Assembly (NCBI GenBank): GCA_902795845.1
Contig: CADBMU010000074.1
Location: 1 to 6,119, forward strand
Direction: 5' to 3'
From: an uncultured Erysipelotrichaceae bacterium
GTDB lineage: Bacteria; Bacillota_I; Bacilli_A; RF39; UBA660
DNA length: 6,119 nt
In this document: positions 1 through 6,119 of the stretch, piece after piece
How the letters are laid out: each line of letters opens with the position of its first letter
Position numbering within the stretch: the first letter of the stretch is position 1
Program-made: the position numbers and the translations under genes
Notes under the pieces: model-generated
Told to the model about the DNA's origin: nothing
What the model saw: the letters and a program-made list of their open reading frames with translations, nothing else
Databases searched by the model: none

Positions 1-10
1 GATAATGAAT

Positions 11-37
11 AAAAAATCTCAGTTTTGAGATTTTTTT
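11..37 (+). terminator. Intrinsic terminator of an upstream gene outside the window
   Basis: A hairpin with core TCTCA / TGAGA (17-21 with 26-30) and a GTTT loop is flanked by an A-tract (11-16) and a run of seven T (31-37); including the tracts the stem is 11 bp. This is the usual A-tract / U-tract intrinsic terminator and probably ends transcription of a + strand gene lying left of the window. The flanking tracts would let it work partly in both directions. The -35 candidate of the next promoter overlaps its 3' arm. Confidence 0.7.
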
Positions 38-55
38 AACATTTTATAGTATAAT
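25..55 (+). promoter_or_regulatory. Candidate sigma-A promoter for PAP2-recO-NlpC/P60
   Basis: A perfect TATAAT lies at 50-55 and a TTGAGA -35-like box at 25-30. The spacer is 19 nt, longer than the preferred 17. Transcription would start near 62, about 20 nt before the PAP2 start codon. The -10 is convincing. The -35 is weaker because it overlaps the upstream terminator stem. Position between a terminator and the first gene of a unit supports the call. Confidence 0.5.
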
Positions 56-80
56 TGTTAATGGGTATGGATGTGAAGTT

Positions 81-723
81 ATGAAGAAAAAATTATTAGC
101 GTTATTTTTATTTTGTATTTCAATTTTAATAGGTATAATAGCTTTAAAAAATTATACTATTGCTATAGATTCTTATGTTTACAATATTATAATTAAATTA
201 AGAAGTTCTTTTTTGTGATAACTTTTTTAAAATAGTTAGCTTCTTCTTTTCAACTTACGCAATCATAATTTATTGCATCATATTACTTATAATTTTAAAA
301 AACAGAAAGTATTCATACTATGTAATTTTTATGATGCTTAGTGAAGCATTAATAAATAATGTTATAAAAGTTATTTTTAGAAGACCAAGGCCAAATAATT
401 TAGCATTAGTCATCGAAAATACTTATAGCTTTCCTAGTGGACATACAATGGCAGCATGCATCATAACATATTTAATTGGAAATTATATAGCAAAACAATA
501 TCCAACAAAAAAATATCTTATAACATCACTTGAGATTATTATAATTTTATTAGTTGGTATTTCTAGAATATACTTGGGAGTTCATTATTTTACTGATATA
601 ATAGGTGCTGTATTAATTTCTATAGCTATAATAATAATTGTAAATGATTTAGAAATATTTGAAAAATATATAAACAGAGGTAACAAAAATGATAACAAAA
701 TTAGAAGGAATAATATTAAATGA
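81..723 (+). pseudogene. PAP2-family phosphatase gene, whole extent, broken by a frameshift near 209-216
   Basis: Read as one gene, this region encodes a membrane PAP2 phosphatase of about 213 residues. The start at 81 (MKKKLLALF) follows GGATGTGA (69-76), one mismatch from the ideal Shine-Dalgarno sequence. The first 45 codons give a hydrophobic helix and the family-typical LRSSFL, then hit TGA (216-218) and TAA (219-221). Shifting one base at the T6 run (209-214) continues as DNFFKIVSFFSTYAI into the catalytic half. Removing one T, or skipping T216, restores a full-length protein. It may be a real pseudogene, a phase-variable gene, or a base error in the assembly. The catalytic half shows no decay, which favours a recent mutation or an error. 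It is first in a unit with recO, which it overlaps. Confidence 0.8.
331..723 (+). CDS. PAP2 phosphatase catalytic half (downstream intact frame)
   Basis: This is the uninterrupted frame from its first ATG; the same frame is open back to 202, with no ATG, GTG or TTG between. It holds all three PAP2 signature motifs: KVIFRRPRP (residues 13-21, KX6RP), PSGH (35-38) and SRIYLGVHYFTD (78-89, SRX5HX3D). The motif histidines are the phosphoenzyme nucleophile and acid/base in this family. Hydrophobic segments surround them, so it is an integral membrane enzyme. Family members dephosphorylate undecaprenyl pyrophosphate, phosphatidic acid or phosphatidylglycerol phosphate; the substrate cannot be told from sequence. 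The 331 ATG has no good ribosome binding site and would drop the first helices, so it is probably not the native start. The last 35 nt overlap recO. Confidence 0.75.
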   Translation: MMLSEALINNVIKVIFRRPRPNNLALVIENTYSFPSGHTMAACIITYLIGNYIAKQYPTKKYLITSLEIIIILLVGISRIYLGVHYFTDIIGAVLISIAIIIIVNDLEIFEKYINRGNKNDNKIRRNNIK

Positions 724-1423
724 AACTCCTTATGGAGAAACATCAAAAATTATAAATGTTTTAACTAGAGAAAAAGGAATAGTGGGAATAATGTGTAAAG
801 GTGCTAAATCTATGAAAAATAGTTTAAGAGCACTTACTATGCCACTTACTTATGGCTACTTTTATATTTATTATAAAGAAGACAAACTATCTACTTTAAA
901 AGATGTTGATTTAATTAACTCATTTAATAATATAAAACAAGATATACTTTTAATTGCTTATGCTAATTATTTGACTGAGTTAACTCATCAAATCACAAAA
1001 ATGGAATTTGATGAAAATATATATGAACTTTTCATTAATTCTTTAATAAAAATAGATAGTAATATAGATCCATTAATAATTACAAATATAGTAGAATTAC
1101 AATATTTAAAATACTTAGGAATAGAATTAAATTTAAATGAATGTGTTAATTGTGGTAGTACTAAGAATATAATAACATTAGATGGTGATATTGGAGGATT
1201 TATTTGTAATAAGTGTTATACTAATGAGAAAATGGTTAGTTTAAAAGCAATAAAACTAATTAGAATGTATAATGCTGTTGATATAAAAAGTATTAGTTCT
1301 ATAAACATAAATGATAATTCTAAATACGAAATAAATTATTTTTTAAATAGATATTATGATAGATACACAGGGTTATATTTAAAAAGTAAAAAATTTTTAG
1401 AAGATCTAAATAAACTTAGTTAG
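689..1423 (+). CDS. recO: DNA repair protein RecO
   Basis: RecO is the recombination mediator that, with RecR, loads RecA onto SSB-coated single-stranded DNA in RecF-pathway gap repair. The 244 residues match the usual family length. The N-terminus (MITKLEGIILNETPYGETSK) begins the OB-fold domain, roughly 1-80, with the family-typical pattern of becoming a general regulator of T-E-K-G-stretch (LTREKGIVGIMCKGAK, 25-40). A helical region follows. A zinc finger is formed by C152, C155, C173 and C176 (CVNC and CNKC). AGAGGT (676-681) lies 7 nt before the ATG and supports this start, which lies inside the end of the PAP2 gene. The overlap suggests translational coupling. RecO between an envelope-lipid gene and glycyl-tRNA synthetase resembles the Bacilli era-recO-gly arrangement. 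Confidence 0.95.
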   Translation: MITKLEGIILNETPYGETSKIINVLTREKGIVGIMCKGAKSMKNSLRALTMPLTYGYFYIYYKEDKLSTLKDVDLINSFNNIKQDILLIAYANYLTELTHQITKMEFDENIYELFINSLIKIDSNIDPLIITNIVELQYLKYLGIELNLNECVNCGSTKNIITLDGDIGGFICNKCYTNEKMVSLKAIKLIRMYNAVDIKSISSININDNSKYEINYFLNRYYDRYTGLYLKSKKFLEDLNKLS

Positions 1424-1432
1424 GACTTAAAT

Positions 1433-2569
1433 ATGAAAAATGTGAGAAAAATTTATATATTAATAATTTTGATAATGACTATAATGTTAGGATTAATGAT
1501 ATTATTTGTTTTTAAAAGAAATTCTACTAATGAAAACTATTTGATAGAAAAAGTTATTACTAATTATGGTCTTATGTTAAATAAAACAGAGTATTATGTA
1601 CCAATTAATTCTAAAATAAATTTAGAAATTGATAATCCAAATAATGTTGAATATAAAATAAATATTATTAATTCTGAAGTAGTAAATATTGAAAATAATG
1701 AAGTTATTGCTAAAAATATTGGTTATACTGATTTTACGATTGAAATAAAAAATTTTAATTGTTTTAACGGACGAATTTATGTTGTAAATGGTATTGAGGA
1801 AGCTAAAGAAATGTTTGATAAAAGTAAGAATTTTATCTCTTGTAATCAATTTAGTGATGAAGAAAATGAAATTCTAGATAAAACTTTAGAAGACAGAGTT
1901 AATACTGCAGGTTTTAAGACAAGAGCAGGTGTAGTAGCTGCAGCTAGATTTTTGACACTAGAATTTAGTTATCGAATTCCTTATTTTTATGAAAATGGCA
2001 GGCTTAATAACTATGGCTCAATAAAAAAGGTAGATGGAGAAGGAAGATACTATCATAAAGGACTTTATTTAAGTAAGGGCAAATATAAAGATATAAGTAA
2101 TAAATTTACAGGACCTGGATCATGGGGATGTAAAATAATGCAATTTCAGGATGAACCTAAATATAATTTTGTTCCTAAAACGAAATACCCCAATGGATTT
2201 GATTGTAGTGGATTTATATCATGGACATTACTTAATGGTGGTTTTGATGTTAAAGATAGTGGTGCTGGTGATATTTATAGCAGAAGTGATGACTTATATG
2301 ACCTTGGTCAAAAAAATAAAATTACTAATGAATTATTATCATCAGGAAATGTAAAAGTTGGAGATTTAATAGCGTATCCTGGACACATGGCAATAATTGC
2401 TGGAATAGATAATGAATCAAATTATTATGTAGCAGAGAGTTTGCCACAATTTAAAGGAGTTGTATTAAATAAATATACTAGTTATAAATTAAAGAAAACA
2501 TTTACACATATTATGTTAATGGATGACGTTTATAAAAATGATGGAAATCTGACAAATATGTGGTATTAA
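1433..2569 (+). CDS. Membrane-anchored NlpC/P60-type cell-wall peptidase with a Big2-like domain
   Basis: The 378-residue protein starts with a basic stretch and a single transmembrane helix (about 8-28) lacking a clear signal-peptidase site, so it is probably anchored with the rest outside. Residues about 55-118 resemble a bacterial Ig-like (Big2) fold; the stretch VNIENNEVIAKNIGYTDFTI (84-103) carries the typical pattern. A helical linker precedes the C-terminal NlpC/P60 domain (about 225-365). There DCSGFISW supplies nucleophile C258, GHMAIIAG supplies H318, and E335 in YVAES is a plausible third residue. Such enzymes cleave peptide bonds in peptidoglycan stem peptides; the exact bond is unknown. 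TAGGA (1421-1425), overlapping the recO stop, is the ribosome binding site, 7 nt from the ATG. I see no terminator directly after the gene. Domain class is fairly sure; cellular role is inferred. Confidence 0.8.
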   Translation: MKNVRKIYILIILIMTIMLGLMILFVFKRNSTNENYLIEKVITNYGLMLNKTEYYVPINSKINLEIDNPNNVEYKINIINSEVVNIENNEVIAKNIGYTDFTIEIKNFNCFNGRIYVVNGIEEAKEMFDKSKNFISCNQFSDEENEILDKTLEDRVNTAGFKTRAGVVAAARFLTLEFSYRIPYFYENGRLNNYGSIKKVDGEGRYYHKGLYLSKGKYKDISNKFTGPGSWGCKIMQFQDEPKYNFVPKTKYPNGFDCSGFISWTLLNGGFDVKDSGAGDIYSRSDDLYDLGQKNKITNELLSSGNVKVGDLIAYPGHMAIIAGIDNESNYYVAESLPQFKGVVLNKYTSYKLKKTFTHIMLMDDVYKNDGNLTNMWY

Positions 2570-2582
2570 GGTTTAAAAAATC

Positions 2583-2611
2583 TTGTAAAGTTAAATAAAA
2601 TATCATATAAT
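2583..2611 (+). promoter_or_regulatory. Sigma-A-like promoter of the T-box / glyS unit
   Basis: TTGTAA (2583-2588, four of six matches to the -35 consensus) is followed after exactly 17 nt by a perfect TATAAT (2606-2611). Transcription would start near 2618. This start matters because it limits the T-box leader to about 140 nt before the first start codon. The promoter lies just after the NlpC/P60 stop codon. Confidence 0.7.
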
Positions 2612-2617
2612 AAACTC

Positions 2618-2753
2618 ATACAAACGTTGATGAGCGTGGAAAACTCGGAGTTATATAAAAGAAAGTGATTCTTCTAAGAATAATTAGGGTGGAACCGCGG
2701 AATTGATTTTCGTCCCTATAGATTTTTTAGAAGTTTTTATTTTTTAGGAGTGA
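2618..2753 (+). promoter_or_regulatory. Compact T-box leader, probably responding to tRNA-Gly
   Basis: T-box RNAs sense uncharged tRNA through a codon-like specifier in Stem I and a bulge that pairs with the tRNA 3' end. The signature AGGGTGGAACCGCG is at 2686-2699. The antiterminator folds well: AGGG with CCCT (2714-2717), then GCGGAA (2697-2702) with 2708-2713. The bulge reads TGGA, implying discriminator U as in bacterial tRNA-Gly; the Bacillus glyQS leader has the same bulge. Stem III is ATTCT / AGAAT (2668-2672 with 2677-2681) with a TCTA loop. A small Stem I may pair AAC (2623-2625) with GTT (2650-2652) and GAG (2632-2634) with CTC (2644-2646), leaving a loop with GGA (2638-2640), a glycine codon. 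The usual terminator is missing; TCGTCCCTA (2710-2718) can instead pair with TAGGAGTGA (2745-2753), which holds the next gene's Shine-Dalgarno sequence. T-box identity is secure; Stem I and mechanism are inferred. Confidence 0.9.
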
Positions 2754-2757
2754 TTTA

Positions 2758-3309
2758 ATGAAAATATTAATATTATCTTCCTCAAGAGAAGAAATAAATC
2801 CTTATTATAAAAGTATTGCAAGAAGTATTTCTCAATACTTAGCACTGGTAGGAGATTTGATTTTCGGAGCGGCTTCAACATCAATGATGGGAATTTGTTA
2901 TGATGAATTTGCAAAACATAACAAAACAATTTATGCTTATACTACACCTAAATACATTGATGATTTAGATAACCTTTTAATGGCAGAACATTTTGTTTGC
3001 CGTAATACATTTGAAATGAAACAGAAGATGTTTGAAGAAGCCGATTTAATAGTATGTTTACCTGGAGGACCAGGAACTATTTCAGAACTTACTTCATATA
3101 TTGAAGAAAAAAGATCTAATGATATTGATAAACCAATTATAATTTATGATGAAAGCAATTACTTTAAGTCTTTCTATGAAATGTATGACAATTTTATTAA
3201 TCAAAAATTTGCTTCAAAAGATATATTTAATATGTATGAAGTGGCTCATAACAAAATAGAATTTGAAAATTTAGTAGAAGAAATAATTTTTAATAGAAAG
3301 AAGAGATAA
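2758..3309 (+). CDS. LOG-family-like Rossmann nucleotide-binding protein
   Basis: The 183-residue protein has the length and layout of the LOG / 'lysine decarboxylase-like' family, whose studied members are phosphoribohydrolases releasing bases such as cytokinins from nucleoside 5'-monophosphates. An N-terminal strand (MKILILSSSR) leads to FGAASTSMMG (36-45), the counterpart of the glycine-rich loop, and PGGPGTISE (102-110) is the signature with its conserved Glu. The catalytic Arg normally in the E-R-K context before the signature aligns with M87 (EMK, 86-88), so canonical activity is doubtful. AGGAG (2746-2750) is 7 nt before the ATG and may be masked by the T-box. As first gene under the T-box, 2 nt ahead of glyS, it may serve as the coupled leader of glyS translation. 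The family is fairly sure; the substrate is unknown. Confidence 0.75.
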   Translation: MKILILSSSREEINPYYKSIARSISQYLALVGDLIFGAASTSMMGICYDEFAKHNKTIYAYTTPKYIDDLDNLLMAEHFVCRNTFEMKQKMFEEADLIVCLPGGPGTISELTSYIEEKRSNDIDKPIIIYDESNYFKSFYEMYDNFINQKFASKDIFNMYEVAHNKIEFENLVEEIIFNRKKR

Positions 3310-3311
3310 AA

Positions 3312-4690
<1,379 letters not shown>

Positions 4691-4691
<1 letters not shown>

Positions 4692-5140
4692 TGATATCAG
4701 AGGGTGTTTTGGTATTTAATGAATATTTAGAAAATATTCTAATTAAAAGAAAAAGATTATATGATTATTTTAAAATAATAGCTAGTGATAGTAATATAAA
4801 AAATTTACCAAACAATTTTACAGTATTGTTTGATATAATTTACTCTTGTGATATAGAAAATTCTTATAAATTAGAAATGATTTGTTATTTTATTAATAAA
4901 TACATTAATTACTACTTAGAAAAAAATAATGATCCTAGAATATTGACAGCAATTAATTATATTAAAACTATAATTGATGAAAATAATTCCATTAAAACTT
5001 TGAAAAAATATGATGATAAGATAGAATTTTCTTTTATGCTATTAGGAGTACATAAGAAATATAGTTTAAAAATTATTGACTGTGCTTTGAGAAATTATGA
5101 ATGTGAAATAAATTATGGCTTAAAAAAAACTAATTTTTAG
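4691..5140 (+). CDS. Uncharacterised 149-aa protein coupled to glyS
   Basis: I do not recognise this protein. Its ATG shares one base with the glyS stop (TAATG), so it is probably translated by ribosomes finishing glyS; no strong Shine-Dalgarno sequence stands at the usual distance. It is rich in I, K, N and Y, and looks mostly helical (about 8-35, 42-78 and 82-98), ending in a possible beta segment (about 109-141). It has no signal peptide, transmembrane helix or clear metal or catalytic motif; cysteines at 53, 65, 131 and 138 are not arranged as a zinc finger. The 5' arm of the terminator encodes the last residues, LKKTN, and the TAG stop lies in the 3' arm. Codon use resembles the neighbours, and the long frame, stop-start overlap and terminator support a real gene. 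Membership of the glycine-controlled unit is the only functional clue. Confidence 0.75.
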
Positions 5141-5152
5141 TTTTTTTTTAAG
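5119..5152 (+). terminator. Intrinsic terminator of the LOG-glyS-hypothetical unit
   Basis: The core hairpin is ACTAA / TTAGT (5129-5133 with 5137-5141) with a TTT loop. An A-tract (5122-5128) stands upstream and T residues continue to 5149. With one bulged T the stem extends to CTT / AAG at 5119-5121 and 5150-5152. It overlaps the last codons and stop of the preceding gene. The stem has a single G-C pair in its core, so efficiency is uncertain, but position and T-tract fit a terminator. Confidence 0.6.
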
Positions 5153-5159
5153 TTAGCAA

Positions 5160-5188
5160 TTGCATTGTACAAAATAATTTGATAAAAT
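5160..5188 (+). promoter_or_regulatory. Candidate sigma-A promoter for sepF-divIVA
   Basis: TTGCAT (5160-5165) and TAAAAT (5183-5188) are separated by 17 nt, each close to consensus. Transcription would start near 5195, giving a 5' leader of about 34 nt before sepF. The position, right after a terminator and before a gene pair with a strong ribosome binding site, supports it. Confidence 0.55.
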
Positions 5189-5228
5189 TAATAAGTAAGA
5201 TAGGGTATTATAATTGGAGGAATAAAAA

Positions 5229-5636
5229 ATGGCGTTAAATAAATTAAAAAAGTTATTTGCAGATGAAGAAGAAAATTTAGTAGGTACAGAAGATGAATAT
5301 TATTCAATTTCAGAAGATGATGCATTAAAAGAAGCTGATAAAACAGGAAATAAAATGATTCTTTTAGAACCACGAGCTTATTCAGAAGCACAACAAATAG
5401 CAGACCATTTAAAAAATAGAAATAGTGTAGTTGTTAATCTTAAAAGAGTAACATCAGATCAAGCAAAAAGAATTATTGATTTTTTAAGTGGTTGTATATA
5501 TTCAATTGGTGGTAAAATGCAAAAGATTGGTGTAGGAATTTATTTATGTACACCTAAGAATGTTAATATTCAGGGTAAAATAACTGATGATAGTGAAAAG
5601 AGTAAAAATAGTAATACTGAAAATATAGACTGGTAA
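5229..5636 (+). CDS. sepF: Cell division protein SepF
   Basis: SepF binds FtsZ and tethers and aligns its filaments at the division septum, partly overlapping FtsA in function. The 135 residues show the family plan. A short N-terminal amphipathic helix (MALNKLKKLF, 1-10) is the membrane anchor, followed by an acidic flexible linker (about 11-40). The conserved core (about 43-114) includes ILLEPRAYSEAQQIADHL (44-61), VVVNLKRV (67-74), RIIDFLSGCIYSIGG (81-95), IGVGIYLCTPKNVNI (100-114). The tail is polar and disordered. TTGGAGG (5214-5220) lies 8 nt before the ATG. The next gene, 20 nt downstream, is a DivIVA-family gene. In many Firmicutes ylmG and ylmH lie between these two; here they are absent. 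Family membership is secure. Confidence 0.95.
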   Translation: MALNKLKKLFADEEENLVGTEDEYYSISEDDALKEADKTGNKMILLEPRAYSEAQQIADHLKNRNSVVVNLKRVTSDQAKRIIDFLSGCIYSIGGKMQKIGVGIYLCTPKNVNIQGKITDDSEKSKNSNTENIDW

Positions 5637-5656
5637 TGTTTTGATGGTGGTGAGTC

Positions 5657-6082
5657 ATGAAAAAATTTGGAACAAGCCTTTATGGTTATAATAAACAAGA
5701 TGTTAATGATTTTGTTAAAGAAGTTGCAAAAGAATATGAATCAATGTTAAATAATCTTAAAGAAGTAAATGATGAAAATAAAAGGTTATTAGAACAAATT
5801 GAAAAATATAAAGATATGCAAAGTTCATTTAATAAAGCAATTTTAGTTGCTGAAGATGCTTCTAATCAAATAAAGAAACTTGCTAAAGATGAATACAAAC
5901 AAATTGTGGATGAAGCTAAAAAGAATGCTTCACGTATTGTTAATGAAGCTTTAATAAGAGCTGATAAAATAGAACATGACTCAGAAGAATTAAGAAGAAG
6001 AACAGCTTTATTTAAAAGAAAGCTAAGACAAGCAATTGAATCTGAACTTGATGCTATTGAAAGTATTGGAGAAGATTATTAA
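5657..6082 (+). CDS. divIVA: DivIVA-domain cell division / polarity protein
   Basis: DivIVA-family proteins are coiled-coil scaffolds that gather at curved membranes, poles and septa. The 141 residues begin with the N-terminal domain (FGTSLYGYNKQDVNDFVKEV, 4-23), matching the F-x5-GY-x4-VN-x-F family pattern, then a coiled coil (about 23-60), and a second helical segment rich in charged residues (about 72-135). In Bacillus DivIVA the membrane-contacting Phe17-Arg18 align with L8-Y9 here, and about nine N-terminal residues are missing. An in-frame TGA at 5651-5653 rules out a longer start. GGTGGTGA (5646-5653) is a good ribosome binding site. It is the last gene of the sepF unit, with a terminator over its stop codon. 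It could also be a GpsB-like or divergent DivIVA paralogue, so the symbol is less certain than the domain. Confidence 0.85.
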   Translation: MKKFGTSLYGYNKQDVNDFVKEVAKEYESMLNNLKEVNDENKRLLEQIEKYKDMQSSFNKAILVAEDASNQIKKLAKDEYKQIVDEAKKNASRIVNEALIRADKIEHDSEELRRRTALFKRKLRQAIESELDAIESIGEDY

Positions 6083-6103
6083 TAACACGAAAGTGTTATT
6101 TTT
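6081..6103 (+). terminator. Intrinsic terminator after divIVA
   Basis: AATAACAC (6081-6088) pairs perfectly with GTGTTATT (6093-6100) around a stable GAAA tetraloop, and T residues run from 6099 to 6103. The 5' arm includes the last two bases of the divIVA stop codon. It ends the sepF-divIVA unit. I see nothing else in the remaining 16 bases. Confidence 0.8.
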
Positions 6104-6119
6104 GTTTGAAATTTACCCC

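Noticed and set aside
61..84. Seven-codon open frame ending in an ATGA overlap with the PAP2 start, a possible leader peptide
   Set aside because: It starts at the predicted transcription start with no room for a ribosome binding site; the overlap is probably chance.
206..221. Programmed +1 frameshifting at TTG TGA in the PAP2 gene
   Set aside because: The prfB-type signal CTT TGA with a spaced Shine-Dalgarno sequence is absent, and slipping from TTG to TGT would give poor tRNA pairing. A T-run indel is simpler.
216..221. TGA read as Trp (Mycoplasma-type code)
   Set aside because: TGA at 216 is followed at once by an in-frame TAA, and TGA at 721 closes the PAP2 frame. Tryptophans in glyS and the NlpC/P60 gene are encoded by TGG.
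1622..1849. Open frame on the - strand inside the NlpC/P60 gene
   Set aside because: Its product is low-complexity, rich in I, N and F, as expected opposite an AT-rich gene; it has no ribosome binding site or recognisable domain.
2151..2354. Second + strand frame inside the NlpC/P60 gene
   Set aside because: The NlpC/P60 catalytic Cys region is encoded in the main frame at the same place; the alternative product has no family features.
2642..2652. Perfect AACT / AGTT hairpin with a CGG loop
   Set aside because: Only four weak pairs with a 3-nt loop, and it competes with the proposed Stem I; not reported as a separate element.
2744..2929. Open frame on the - strand opposite the start of the LOG-like gene
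   Set aside because: It lies opposite a well-supported gene and its ribosome binding site, and has no domain signal.
5209..5214. TATAAT just before the sepF ribosome binding site as a -10 box
   Set aside because: Transcription from it would begin within or after the ribosome binding site, and no -35 lies at the right distance; the 5160-5188 pair fits better.
5188..5391. Open frame on the - strand over the sepF promoter and 5' end
   Set aside because: Leucine-rich shadow of the A-rich sepF start; no ribosome binding site or promoter of its own.

Overview
The window looks like chromosome from a very AT-rich, low-GC Firmicute in the Bacilli / Mollicutes-like part of the tree, perhaps an uncultured gut lineage. 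The evidence is the strong A/T bias, GGAGG-type ribosome binding sites, a T-box leader, SepF and DivIVA together, a single-chain alpha2-type glycyl-tRNA synthetase, and recO close to glyS as in the Bacilli era-recO-gly cluster. Tryptophan is TGG and TGA acts as a stop, so the standard bacterial code applies. The taxon is an inference; no rRNA or other marker is present.

Layout, all genes on the + strand. (1) Positions 1-2569: a terminator for an unseen upstream gene, a promoter, then a PAP2-family lipid phosphatase gene broken by a one-base frameshift at a T6 run. It is followed by recO (35-nt overlap) and a membrane-anchored NlpC/P60-type cell-wall hydrolase. (2) Positions 2570-5152: a strong sigma-A-like promoter and an unusually small T-box leader, then a LOG-like Rossmann protein, glyS (2 nt apart) and an unrecognised 149-aa protein (1-nt overlap with glyS). 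The unit ends in a terminator overlapping the last codons. (3) Positions 5153-6119: a promoter, sepF and a short DivIVA-family gene, closed by a GAAA-loop terminator.

Functional reading: the first unit combines envelope lipid recycling, recombinational repair and wall turnover. The second is a glycine-responsive unit: the T-box sequence TGGA implies a tRNA with discriminator U, as in tRNA-Gly, which matches glyS downstream. The third encodes cell-division scaffolding.

The most interesting element is the T-box leader. From predicted transcription start to start codon it has only about 140 nt, with at most about 65 nt before the T-box sequence, so it cannot hold a full-length Stem I. The usual terminator using the CGTCCCT strand is absent; instead that strand can pair with the Shine-Dalgarno sequence of the first gene. 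This points to a miniature, possibly translational T-box in a Firmicute, although a competing terminator-like fold also exists.
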